Assembly (NCBI GenBank): GCA_046330955.1
Contig: JAXLRT010000024.1
Span: 1-64,000, forward strand
Length of the DNA stretch: 64,000 bases
DNA from: JADJPO01 sp046330955
Lineage (GTDB): Bacteria; Actinomycetota; Actinomycetes; Actinomycetales; Kineosporiaceae
Direction of reading: 5' to 3'
In this document: positions 44,918 to 53,377 of the stretch, one piece after another
Position numbering within the stretch: position 1 is the first letter of the stretch
How the letters are laid out: each line of letters begins with the position of its first letter
The notes under the pieces: model-generated
Database searches by the model: none
The model's input: the letters and a program-made list of their open reading frames with translations, nothing else
Told to the model about the DNA's origin: nothing
Translations under genes and position numbers: made by a program

Positions 44918-47554
44918 ATGCCAATCCCTCCCTCATCGGCCAGTGGCACCTCGACCGCGCCCGACCCCGATCAGCTCCTGGCCCTCGCGCTGGCCGACCC
45001 CTCCGGTGCCCTGGTGGCCGCCCGTGCCGTGTTGGCCGGAACGCCGGACCCCCGGCTGGCCAGCGCAGCCCACCAGACGATCGGCGTGGTGTTCCGCCAC
45101 TACGGGGCCATCGAGGAGTCGATCGCACAATTGCGGTGGGCACGGCGCTGGGCACAGGTTGCCGGCGACACCGAGCGAGTCCTCGACGTCACCTCGAGTC
45201 TCGGGGTCGCCCTGGCGCTGGCGGGGCGGATCCGCCCTGCCCTGACGGCCCTGGACGACGCCGTGGCGGGCGGCAGCGGCCGCACCCGGGGCCGGATCCT
45301 GATCCGGCGGGCTCACGTGTTCTGGCTCATCGGCCGCTACCACCAGGGGCTCATCGACGCCCGCGAGGCCGTCAGGTTGCTGCGCCGCGACGAAGCCCTC
45401 TGGCAGGCAAGGGCTTTCAATCACCGCGCGATGTTCCATCTGGCCCTGGGTGAGGCCGGACGCGCCGATCGCGATCATGCCCGGTCGGAGCAGCTCTTCC
45501 TGGCGAGCGGGCAACACGCCGAGTACGCCTACGTTCGCATGGAGCGTGGACTGGCCGCCCATGCTCAGGGCGACCTCCCCAGGGCCTTGCGCATGCTGCA
45601 CCGGGCAGGCGAGTTGTTCGCCCGCCTCGACGTGGTCGAACCCGACCTGGCGATCAACCGCAGCGCCGTGCTGCTGGCGGCCGGGCTGACCCGGGAGGCC
45701 GTCGCCGTCGCGGAACAAGCCCTGGCAGACCTGGTCGAGAACTCCGGCTCGGCGGCCAGCGCTGCGGCGCTCCACCGCTCCGCGGCCCAGGCGGCACTCG
45801 CCGACGGCGACCCGCAGGCCGCGGCCCGTCACGCCGAGCGTGCCCTGACCCACTACCGCCGCAGTAGTCACCCCCGGGCCGCCGCCGAGGTGCGCCTGGT
45901 GCTGTTACGGGCACAGCTGGCCGGCGACGACGCCCGCAAGCGGCCCGATCTGCTGCGCCGCGCGGTCGGCCTGGCCCGCAGCGTCGACGGCCAGGACGTC
46001 GAGCTGGCCGGTGCGGCACACCTGCTGGCCGGTCAACTCGCCCTGGCCCAGCGCCGTCCCCGGCTGGCACAGACCGAGCTGCGCGCCGCGGTGCCTCCCC
46101 GCCGGGCACCGACCAGCGCCCAGGTGACCGGGTGGCTCGCCCGCGCCACGCAGCGGGCCGCTGCCCACGACGGGCCGGGCCTGGTGCGCGCGTGTGCCGC
46201 CGGCTTGCGGGTGCTCGACACCCACCTGAGCACGCTCGGCGCCACAGAGCTGCGCAGTGCGGCCACGGCCCAGGGCGCCGCGTTGGCCACGCTGGCGCTC
46301 CGCCACGCGATCGACCTCGGCGACCCCGAGCTGGTGCTGACCTGGAGCGAGCGCTGGCGAGCCGTGGTGCTGGCCGCTCCCCCGGTGCGCCCGCCGTCGG
46401 ACCCGGCGCTGGCGGCCGAGCTCACGGCGCTGCGCGCGACGATCCGCCGGCTGGCTGACTCCGACAACCCCTCGCTGCGCCGCGATCGTCGTCGGTTGGA
46501 GGAACGGGTTCGCTCCCGCGTGCTGCATCAGCCCGGTCACGGCGCCATCGAGTCGCGCCCGGCCTCCGGCCGGACGGTGATGGCCGCGCTACGCACCCAC
46601 CGCTTCGGGCCGGCCCCGGAGCTGGTGCACCTGACCGTGATCGACGGCACCCTGTACGCCGTTCAGGTGCAGGACGGCGCGGCCAGGCTGCATCGGGTGG
46701 GTCCGGTGGAGTCCGCCCGGCGCGAGCTGGATCACGTGCTCTTCGCCCTGCGGCGCGAGATCTCCGGCACCGGGCGACGACCGATGGACGCCGTGGGGCT
46801 GGGCCGGCGATTGCAGACGGCGCTGCTCGGCGAGGTCGCCGAACAGCTCGAGGGCGAGGACGTCGTCCTGGCGCCCCCGGGCAGCCTGCACGCCGTGCCC
46901 TGGAGCCTGCTTCCGGCGCTGCGTGATCGTGCCGTGGTGGTGGCCCCCTCGGCCACGGTGTGGCTACGCGCCCTGGCCGCCGATCCGCCGGCGACCGACC
47001 GCGTGGTTCTGGTCGGGGGGCCGCGGCTCGGTGCCGCGCAGATCGAGATCGACGCCCTGGCCGGGCTCTACCCCGCGGCGACCGTGTTGACCGGCGCGGC
47101 GGCCACGGTCCAGGCCGTGACCGCTGCCATGGACGGCGCTCGCCTGGTGCACATCGCCGCGCACGGCACGCTGCGCGCCGACAGCCCGCTCTTCTCGGCG
47201 ATCGAGCTCGCCGATGGGCCACTGACCGGCTATGACCTGGAACAGGTACAGCGCACTCCGCACCAGGTGGTGCTCTCGGCCTGCAGTTCGGCGGTCGGGT
47301 CTCCGGCAGGCGCCGACGAGCTGCTGGGAGTCGTCGGATCGTTGGTGGCCGGCGGCAGCACCGGGGTGGTGGCCAGTGTGGTGCCAGTGGCCGATGTCCA
47401 GGCCGAGCCCCTGATGGCCGCGATGCACCGTCGGCTCCTCGGCGGGGCGAGCCTGGCGAGGGCCTTGGCGGACGCCCGCCGCGATCTCGACCGGGACGGC
47501 TGGGGCAGGGACACCCGACGCACCGCCGAGGCCTTCGTGGCCCTGGGGGCTTGA
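44918..47554 (+). CDS. TPR-CHAT caspase-like protease
   Basis: An 878-residue protein. The N-terminal ~480 residues are helical repeats of TPR type (pattern ALALAGRIRPALTALDDAV and repeated A-x-A-x-G segments). The C-terminal ~260 residues form a CHAT domain, a caspase-fold cysteine protease. The catalytic His749 is in LVHIAAHGTLR and Cys789 in QVVLSACSSAVG. The segment before (VVLAPPGSLHAVPWSLLPAL) is the typical CHAT entry. CHAT proteases are activated by sensor domains and cleave partner proteins, as in type III-E CRISPR or gasdermin systems. The subtilisin-like gene lies divergently next to it, and a DCC gene follows 36 bp downstream. Confidence 0.9.
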   Translation: MPIPPSSASGTSTAPDPDQLLALALADPSGALVAARAVLAGTPDPRLASAAHQTIGVVFRHYGAIEESIAQLRWARRWAQVAGDTERVLDVTSSLGVALALAGRIRPALTALDDAVAGGSGRTRGRILIRRAHVFWLIGRYHQGLIDAREAVRLLRRDEALWQARAFNHRAMFHLALGEAGRADRDHARSEQLFLASGQHAEYAYVRMERGLAAHAQGDLPRALRMLHRAGELFARLDVVEPDLAINRSAVLLAAGLTREAVAVAEQALADLVENSGSAASAAALHRSAAQAALADGDPQAAARHAERALTHYRRSSHPRAAAEVRLVLLRAQLAGDDARKRPDLLRRAVGLARSVDGQDVELAGAAHLLAGQLALAQRRPRLAQTELRAAVPPRRAPTSAQVTGWLARATQRAAAHDGPGLVRACAAGLRVLDTHLSTLGATELRSAATAQGAALATLALRHAIDLGDPELVLTWSERWRAVVLAAPPVRPPSDPALAAELTALRATIRRLADSDNPSLRRDRRRLEERVRSRVLHQPGHGAIESRPASGRTVMAALRTHRFGPAPELVHLTVIDGTLYAVQVQDGAARLHRVGPVESARRELDHVLFALRREISGTGRRPMDAVGLGRRLQTALLGEVAEQLEGEDVVLAPPGSLHAVPWSLLPALRDRAVVVAPSATVWLRALAADPPATDRVVLVGGPRLGAAQIEIDALAGLYPAATVLTGAAATVQAVTAAMDGARLVHIAAHGTLRADSPLFSAIELADGPLTGYDLEQVQRTPHQVVLSACSSAVGSPAGADELLGVVGSLVAGGSTGVVASVVPVADVQAEPLMAAMHRRLLGGASLARALADARRDLDRDGWGRDTRRTAEAFVALGA

Positions 47555-47590
47555 ACGCGCCACCGCTCACCTCGAGCGAGACTGGACGAC

Positions 47591-47959
47591 GTGAGGTTCC
47601 TCTTCGACGGCGACTGCGGGTTCTGCACCGTCTCGGCACGCTGGCTGCAGCGCCACGTGCGCCCCGCCGTTCCGATCGTGCCGTGGCAGGGCGAGCCGGC
47701 CGAGGTCACCGACCCGTTGCGTGATCAGCTCGCCCGCTCGGTGGTGTTGCTGGACGACGCCCAGCAGCCGAGCGCCACGGCGGGCCTGGCGATCGCGATC
47801 CTGCTGACCACCTCACCGCACCGGTGGGCGCGGGTGGCCGGCCGCGTGATGCGCCTGCCCCTGCTGCGCCCCGGGGTCGAGCTGGTCTACCGCGTCATCG
47901 CCGCGAACCGGTACCGCCTACCCGGCGCCACCGCGAGCTGCGCCATCACCCCCGACTGA
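47591..47959 (+). CDS. DCC (DUF393) thiol-disulfide oxidoreductase-like protein
   Basis: A 122-residue protein of the DCC family. The signature FDGDCGFCTVSARWL contains the CxxC pair. The C-terminus (PLLRPGVELVYRVIAANRYRLP) is typical. Its role is thought to be redox chemistry but no substrate is known. It starts with GTG 36 bp after the CHAT stop and could share its transcript. Confidence 0.88.
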   Translation: MRFLFDGDCGFCTVSARWLQRHVRPAVPIVPWQGEPAEVTDPLRDQLARSVVLLDDAQQPSATAGLAIAILLTTSPHRWARVAGRVMRLPLLRPGVELVYRVIAANRYRLPGATASCAITPD

Positions 47960-47980
47960 TCCACCCGGCGTGCACGACAA

Positions 47981-48021
47981 CGGCGGGATTCGGCGCGCCC
48001 CCGCGACACCGAATCCCGCCG
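47981..48021. terminator. Bidirectional terminator
   Basis: A 13-bp perfect inverted repeat, CGGCGGGATTCGG / CCGAATCCCGCCG (47981-47993 and 48009-48021), with a 15-nt loop, between the convergent DCC and RNase E/G genes. Confidence 0.85.
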
Positions 48022-48033
48022 ATGACCCGTGGA

Positions 48034-50631
48034 TCAGCCGGCGGCGGCCTCGACCGGCGCCGAGGGGGCCGAGGTGGCGCCCTGGCCACGCCCGCGACCG
48101 CGGCTGCGACCGCTGCGGCCCGAGCTGTTGCCACCGGAGGCGTTGCCGCCGGAGGAACCCCCGTTGCCGCCGTCCTGCTGGCGCTTCTCGACCGGCTCGT
48201 CGTGCATGATCAGGCCCCGGCCGCCGCAGTGCTCACAGGTCTCGCTGAAGACCTCCAGCAGCCCCTGGCCCACCCGCTTGCGGGTCATCTGCACCAACCC
48301 GAGCGAGGTCACCTCGGCCACCTGATGCTTGGTGCGATCACGCCCCAGGCACTCGAGCAGCCGGCGCAGCACCAGCTCGCGGTTCGACTCCAGCACCATG
48401 TCGATGAAGTCGACGACGATGATCCCGCCGATGTCGCGCAGCCGCAGCTGGCGGACGATCTCCTCGGCGGCCTCGATGTTGTTCTTGGTGACCGTCTCTT
48501 CCAGGTTGCCGCCGGCCCCGGTGAACTTGCCGGTGTTGACGTCGACCACGGTCATCGCCTCGGTGCGGTCGATCACCAGCGAGCCACCCGAGGGCAGCCA
48601 CACCTTGCGGTCGAGCGCCTTGGCCAGCTGCTCGTCCACCCGGTGCGCGGCGAAGATGTCACCCCGCGGGCGCCCGTCGACCACCTCGTCGGGGTTCCAC
48701 TTGTGCATCCGCTCGACCAGGTCGGGCGCGACGTGACCGATGTAGCCGTGCAGCGTGTCCCAGGTGTCGGGGCCGCTGACGAGCAGCGAGGAGAAGTCCT
48801 CGTTGAAGATGTCGCGGACGACGCGGATCGCCAGGTCGGGCTCGCCGTACAGCAGGTTCGGGGCGTTGACCGCCTTCGCCTTGGCGGCGATGTCCTCCCA
48901 CTGGGCGGCGAGGCGGGCGACGTCGCGGCGCAGCTCGTCCTCCGAGGCCCCCTCGGCGGCGGTGCGCACGATGACGCCGGCCTCCTCGGGCACGACCTCG
49001 CGCAGGATCTTCTTCAGCCGGGCGCGCTCGGTGTCGGGCAGCTTGCGGCTGATGCCGGTCATCGAGCCGTTCGGCACGTAGACCAGGTACCGGCCGGGCA
49101 GCGAGATCTGGCTGGTCAGCCGGGCGCCCTTGTGGCCGATGGTGTCCTTGGTGACCTGCACCAGCACCGACTCACCCGACTTGAGGGCGTGCTCGATGCG
49201 CTTGGGCTGGCCGTCCAGGCCCGCGGCGTCCCAGTTGACCTCGCCGGCGTACAGGACGGCGTTGCGTCCCTTGCCGACGTCGATGAAGGCCGCCTCCATG
49301 CTGGGCAGCACGTTCTGCACCCGGCCGAGGTAGACGTTGCCGACCATCGAGGTCTGGGTGCGCCGGGCCACGTAGTGCTCGACCAGCACGCCGTCCTCGA
49401 GCACGCCGATCTGGGTGCGGCCCTCGAGCTCGCGCACCAGCATGACCCGGTCGACGCTCTCGCGCCGGGCGAGGAACTCGGCCTCGGTGATGACCGGACG
49501 GCGCCGGCCGGCCTCGCGCCCCTCACGGCGGCGCTGCTTCTTGGCCTCCAGCCGGGTCGAACCCCGCAGCCCGGTGACGTCGCCGCTCCCGGAACTGCCG
49601 CTGGAGCCCCGGCGACCCTCACGGACCCGCACCACCGTGTTCGGCGGGTCGTCGTCCGTGGTGGCCTCGCCACCGCCGGCACCCCGCCGACGCCGACGCC
49701 GACGGCGCCGGGTGCCCGCAGGGGTGTCCTCGTCCTCGTCGTCGCCGTCCTCGGCGCCCTCGGCCGCGGCGGGGTCGCCGGAATCCTCGGTGCCCTCGCC
49801 CTCGGCGGCCTCGTCGGTGGCGGTGGTGTCCTCGCCGTCACCCTGGCCGCGGCTGCGCCGGCCCCGGCCGCCACGACGGCGGCGACGGGGGCGGGTGGTC
49901 TCGTCGTCCTCGGTCTCCTCCTCGTCGCCGGCCTCGGCGGCGGTGTCCTCGGCGACTGCCGGAACCTGCGTGTCGGCGGCGACCTCGACGACCGGCGGCC
50001 CGGCGGGGCGACTGGCGGCCCGGCGACGCGTGGTGGTCGTGGCCGGCAGCGGTGCCGGCGCCTGGAACAGCGGCAGGCTCAGGGCCGAGGGCACCTCGGC
50101 GACCGGGACGTCGTCCGCAGAGGTCTCGTCCTCGGCGTCCTCGGCGACGTCAACAGCCTCGGCAGCAGGGCTCGCGGTGTCGGCCACCGCCAGCCGCGGA
50201 CGCTCGGCCTCGGCGGGCTCGGTCGGCTCAGCGGGCGGCTTGGTCTCGACGGCCTCGGGCGGTGGCGCCGCGACGGCCTTCTTGCGGGTGCGCCGCTTGG
50301 GCGCCGCGACCACGGGGGCCGCATCGGCCTCGGCTGCCGCATCGGCGGCGGTCTCGGCAGCCAGCTCGGTCGCGAGCTGGAGGGGGGTCTCGACGGTGTC
50401 CGGCGCCGGCGCGGCGACCGCCTTCTTGCGGGTACGGCGCTTGGGCGCCGCGGGGGCCTCGGCCGCGGCGACGCTGGGCACGGTAGTGCCGGTCTCGCTG
50501 CTCTCGGGTGTGTCGGAGACCACGGGCTGCGGCGGGCCCGCCGGCCGCGAGGCGGCTCGGCGGCGCCGAGGCGCAGTGGTGGTCGTCGTGGTGGTCGTGG
50601 TGCTGGGTGCCTGCTCATTGTCGAGCGTCAC
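48034..50631 (-). CDS. rne: Ribonuclease E/G family protein
   Basis: An 865-residue RNase E/G. A disordered N-terminus (about 1-340) includes a poly-Thr run and Arg/Pro/Ala/Glu-rich segments with repeated KRRTRKKAVAAP-type blocks. It is followed by the S1 domain (NVYLGRVQNVLPSMEAAFIDVG), then the 5'-sensor and DNase I-like catalytic core with the metal-binding pair TVVDVNTGKFTG and IIVVDFIDM. A Zn-link region CEHCGGRG is near the end. The tail is Gly/Ser/Arg-rich. In actinomycetes the catalytic core sits centrally with flanking disordered parts that scaffold a degradosome. Confidence 0.94.
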   Translation of the reverse strand: MTLDNEQAPSTTTTTTTTTAPRRRRAASRPAGPPQPVVSDTPESSETGTTVPSVAAAEAPAAPKRRTRKKAVAAPAPDTVETPLQLATELAAETAADAAAEADAAPVVAAPKRRTRKKAVAAPPPEAVETKPPAEPTEPAEAERPRLAVADTASPAAEAVDVAEDAEDETSADDVPVAEVPSALSLPLFQAPAPLPATTTTRRRAASRPAGPPVVEVAADTQVPAVAEDTAAEAGDEEETEDDETTRPRRRRRGGRGRRSRGQGDGEDTTATDEAAEGEGTEDSGDPAAAEGAEDGDDEDEDTPAGTRRRRRRRRRGAGGGEATTDDDPPNTVVRVREGRRGSSGSSGSGDVTGLRGSTRLEAKKQRRREGREAGRRRPVITEAEFLARRESVDRVMLVRELEGRTQIGVLEDGVLVEHYVARRTQTSMVGNVYLGRVQNVLPSMEAAFIDVGKGRNAVLYAGEVNWDAAGLDGQPKRIEHALKSGESVLVQVTKDTIGHKGARLTSQISLPGRYLVYVPNGSMTGISRKLPDTERARLKKILREVVPEEAGVIVRTAAEGASEDELRRDVARLAAQWEDIAAKAKAVNAPNLLYGEPDLAIRVVRDIFNEDFSSLLVSGPDTWDTLHGYIGHVAPDLVERMHKWNPDEVVDGRPRGDIFAAHRVDEQLAKALDRKVWLPSGGSLVIDRTEAMTVVDVNTGKFTGAGGNLEETVTKNNIEAAEEIVRQLRLRDIGGIIVVDFIDMVLESNRELVLRRLLECLGRDRTKHQVAEVTSLGLVQMTRKRVGQGLLEVFSETCEHCGGRGLIMHDEPVEKRQQDGGNGGSSGGNASGGNSSGRSGRSRGRGRGQGATSAPSAPVEAAAG

Positions 50632-50733
50632 GGGTACTCCCGTTCAACCCCGGGTGCTGCTCACACCATCAGCACCGCGCGGGGCGGTTGTCGCGTTCGT
50701 CCCGCCGGGCTCGGCGAAACGGAAGCATCTCGG

Positions 50734-51540
50734 TTACGAGGTCCGGTCGGCGGTCAGTGGATCGGCCACCGCGCCACTCCGATCGTCCAGCGGTCCCTGC
50801 GCCAGTCGCGTCATCCGGGCTGGAGACGGCGGCGCGAGGAGGGCCTGCGACCTGAGTGCGGCGAGGACATCGTCGGGTCGAACAGCTGGTGTGACATGCC
50901 GAACGACCAGTCGAAGTATCGCACAGCCACCGTCGGTGACCCGAGCGACACCCGTACCGCTGATCTCCTCGGCAGATCGGCCCGCCGACTGGAGTGCCTC
51001 GCAAGGGCTCGTCTCGACGTCCAGCTCGAGCACGGCGGCCCGCGCGTCGAAGGTCCGCAACCCCGCCTTCGTCATCCGGCTGACCTCGACCCGATCGGCC
51101 GCGCGAAAGGCCGCCACCGCTGCCCCGGCGGCGTCCGGGTCGACCCCGGGCAACTCGATCCGCCACAGCGACGCCTCGAGCCGGTCCGCCAGCCCAGAGG
51201 TGCGGGCCTCGACCACCTCGAGCACGTCCAGTCCGGGGGGCAACGCGGCGTCCAGGGCGGTGCGCAGGGCGTCCGGCTCGACCCGCGCGGCCAGACCCAG
51301 TTCGAGGTACTCGGCCTCGCTGGCCGCACCGGTGGGGGCGGCGTTGGCGTAGGAGATCTTGGGGTGCGGGTTGAAGCCCGCGGAGTAGGCCATCGGCGCC
51401 TGGATCCGCCGCAGGGCGCGTTCCAGTGCCCGCTGGAAGTCACGGTGGCTGGTGAACCGCAACCGGCCCCGCTTCGCGTAGCGAACGCGCACGCGCTGCA
51501 CCGTGGGAGGCGGTGGGGGTCCTTCGGGCTGCCGGGCCAT
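50734..51540 (-). CDS. TIGR03936 family radical-SAM-associated protein (DUF2344)
   Basis: A 268-residue protein that normally lies directly after the TIGR03960 radical SAM gene. Landmarks are VRVRYAKRGRLRFTSHRDFQ, ERALRRIQAPMAYSAGFNPH and PKISYANAAPTGAASEAEYLE. The ATG at 51540 is the first in frame with the family pattern. Its function is unknown; it accompanies the radical SAM enzyme in a modification pathway. Here it is separated from TIGR03960 by the sortase block. Confidence 0.9.
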   Translation of the reverse strand: MARQPEGPPPPPTVQRVRVRYAKRGRLRFTSHRDFQRALERALRRIQAPMAYSAGFNPHPKISYANAAPTGAASEAEYLELGLAARVEPDALRTALDAALPPGLDVLEVVEARTSGLADRLEASLWRIELPGVDPDAAGAAVAAFRAADRVEVSRMTKAGLRTFDARAAVLELDVETSPCEALQSAGRSAEEISGTGVARVTDGGCAILRLVVRHVTPAVRPDDVLAALRSQALLAPPSPARMTRLAQGPLDDRSGAVADPLTADRTS

Positions 51541-51550
51541 GAGCAGAACC

Positions 51551-52249
51551 CTAAGCGCGCAACGGCAGTGCCACGACGACGTAGTTGTCGCGGTAACGGT
51601 GCTTGGCCCGGTCGAACGGCCCACCGCAGGTGATCAGGACCAGCCGATGCGGCCCCGACTGGCTGAAGAACTCGTCGTCCTGGGCCAGGCTCTGCTGATT
51701 GACCTGCAGGGCCCGCTGGATCCGGTAGCGCAGCCGCTGCTTGCCGGCCTGCAACACGATGACGTCCCCGGGCCGAGCCCACTTGAGCTCGGCCAGCGCA
51801 CCCAATCCGTACTTGCGGGAGTCGACATGGCCGGCGATCACCAGGCTGCCGGTCGGGTCACCGGCGTGGGCCCCGCCGTCCCACCAGCCGACGGTGTCGG
51901 GCCGATCAGGGATCACCAGGCTGCCGTCGTCGGCCACGTCCGAGATCTGGACCGGCGCCTGGCGACCGCTGGGCAACACCATGCGGGTCGGCACGAAGGT
52001 GGCCAACTGCTCGCCGGTACCCCGGATCACGGGCACCGAGGCCGCCGGCGCGGGGTGCGCGGACGAGGAGGCGAGAGGCATCAACGACGGCTCCACCGGC
52101 TCGGGTGCCGGGGACGACGCCTCTGCCAGCACCGTCACCACAGCCGGCACCGGCTCGCTCGGAGCCACGGCGAGCGCCACCCCGGAGGCAGCCATGCTCA
52201 CGCCGTAGGCGCCCAGCCCGATCAGGGCCAGGGTCGAACGACGCCTCAC
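51551..52249 (-). CDS. Class F sortase
   Basis: A 232-residue sortase with an N-terminal membrane anchor (ALIGLGAYGVSMAASGVALAV) and a Ser/Pro/Glu-rich linker. The catalytic residues are His141 (VIAGHVDSR), Cys208 (LITCGGPFD) and Arg220 (YRDNYVVV). Class F sortases of actinomycetes anchor or process cell-surface proteins; their natural substrates are poorly known. The start overlaps the DUF4397 gene by 4 bp, so the latter is its probable partner. Confidence 0.9.
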   Translation of the reverse strand: MRRRSTLALIGLGAYGVSMAASGVALAVAPSEPVPAVVTVLAEASSPAPEPVEPSLMPLASSSAHPAPAASVPVIRGTGEQLATFVPTRMVLPSGRQAPVQISDVADDGSLVIPDRPDTVGWWDGGAHAGDPTGSLVIAGHVDSRKYGLGALAELKWARPGDVIVLQAGKQRLRYRIQRALQVNQQSLAQDDEFFSQSGPHRLVLITCGGPFDRAKHRYRDNYVVVALPLRA

Positions 52250-53109
52250 CGGGAGTGCCGGCTACCGATCACCGGGCGGGCCGTCGAGCGGCGGTTGAGC
52301 AGGATCAACCCACCGAACGCCGTCACGGCCGCCAGCAGTGCCCAGGTTGCGGGCGAGGTACCACCGATCACCACATCGGCGGCCTGGCCACCGTCACCGG
52401 TGCGCACCACGCCGGGCCGCTTGGAACCCACCAGACCCAGCCGCATCACGTGCAGGACGGAGTCGGTCGTGCTGGCGGTGGCGTCACCGATCGCGTACAG
52501 CCGCACCAGGGTTCCCGGCTGCAACGTCACCTTGACCGGGCTGAGGATCACCGGGCCGCTGGTGGACGTGGGCACCATGTCGAAGAGGCAGACCATGGCC
52601 TTGTTCTCTACCGTCAACGACTCGCCGTTGGCGACGTTGCGGAAGATCACCTTGCCGTTGTCCCGGATGTCGACCGGCGGCGCGGCCGCCACGTGCGAGA
52701 TCACCAGCCGCGACTTGCCCGGGGCGATCCCCTTCAGATCGTTGGTGAAGACCGTGATGACGGCCGACCGGGTCGCGTCGGCACTGCGGTGGGCGACGAC
52801 GTCGATGCTCTCGCCGGCCTTGACCGTGAACGATCCGGTCACCACGGTCGTCGCGGCGTCCTTCAAGGTCACCACGTGCTTGCCTGCGGCCAGGTGCAAC
52901 GGACCGACGATCGTCTTGGGCGCCGCCGCCGCGGCCACCGTGTGACCGTCGACCAGGACGTCCGCGGGGGAACCCAACAACCCGTGCACGACGAAGACAT
53001 CACCGGTGGACGCCGCGCCGGCACTGCTCGGCACCGCCAACAGCGCCGCCGTGGTCGCCAACGCCAGCGCCAGCACGCTCAGCAGGCTGCGAGCCCAGCG
53101 AACCCCCAT
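52246..53109 (-). CDS. DUF4397 domain exported protein
   Basis: A 287-residue protein with a signal peptide (SLLSVLALALATTAALLAVPSSAGA). The mature part contains a DUF4397 domain (GDVFVVHGLLGSPADVLVDG and later SRLVISHVAAAPPVDIR), and the C-terminus has a membrane helix (TWALLAAVTAFGGLILL) followed by NRRSTAR. This arrangement fits a surface protein retained by a sortase or membrane anchor, although no LPxTG motif is visible. A GGAGG 5 nt upstream supports the ATG at 53109. Confidence 0.85.
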   Translation of the reverse strand: MGVRWARSLLSVLALALATTAALLAVPSSAGAASTGDVFVVHGLLGSPADVLVDGHTVAAAAAPKTIVGPLHLAAGKHVVTLKDAATTVVTGSFTVKAGESIDVVAHRSADATRSAVITVFTNDLKGIAPGKSRLVISHVAAAPPVDIRDNGKVIFRNVANGESLTVENKAMVCLFDMVPTSTSGPVILSPVKVTLQPGTLVRLYAIGDATASTTDSVLHVMRLGLVGSKRPGVVRTGDGGQAADVVIGGTSPATWALLAAVTAFGGLILLNRRSTARPVIGSRHSR

Positions 53110-53377
53110 CGAGACCTCCGTGTCATGGCCGATCGTGACCATCGTGGGCGCAACCGCGGGTTGTCGGCTGCGCTACGTGAGCACACTCTAGGGCCGTTGG
53201 TGTGACATTCGGTGGCAGCTTGGCCGAACCGTCACGGACGGGTCGTACCGGCTTGGTCACGAGCGGGACCTTTGACACCGAGTGTGACCATCGTGACGTC
53301 TGGATCCGGATAGTGTGTCCGATACGAGACCGCTTCTTTGCACGTGGCGGCCTTGATCCGGGTGGTGGGAGGTACAG
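53110..53377. other. Divergent intergenic region
   Basis: About 268 bp between the DUF4397 gene and the membrane-protein gene, with promoters for both. I could not single out hexamers. The second gene has GGGAGG 6 nt before its ATG. Confidence 0.4.

Noticed and set aside
47824..51633. A 1269-codon plus-strand open frame
   Set aside because: It is antisense to the RNase E/G and TIGR03936 genes. Its composition (long runs of Gly, His, Arg, Asp) is typical of shadow frames in GC-rich DNA.
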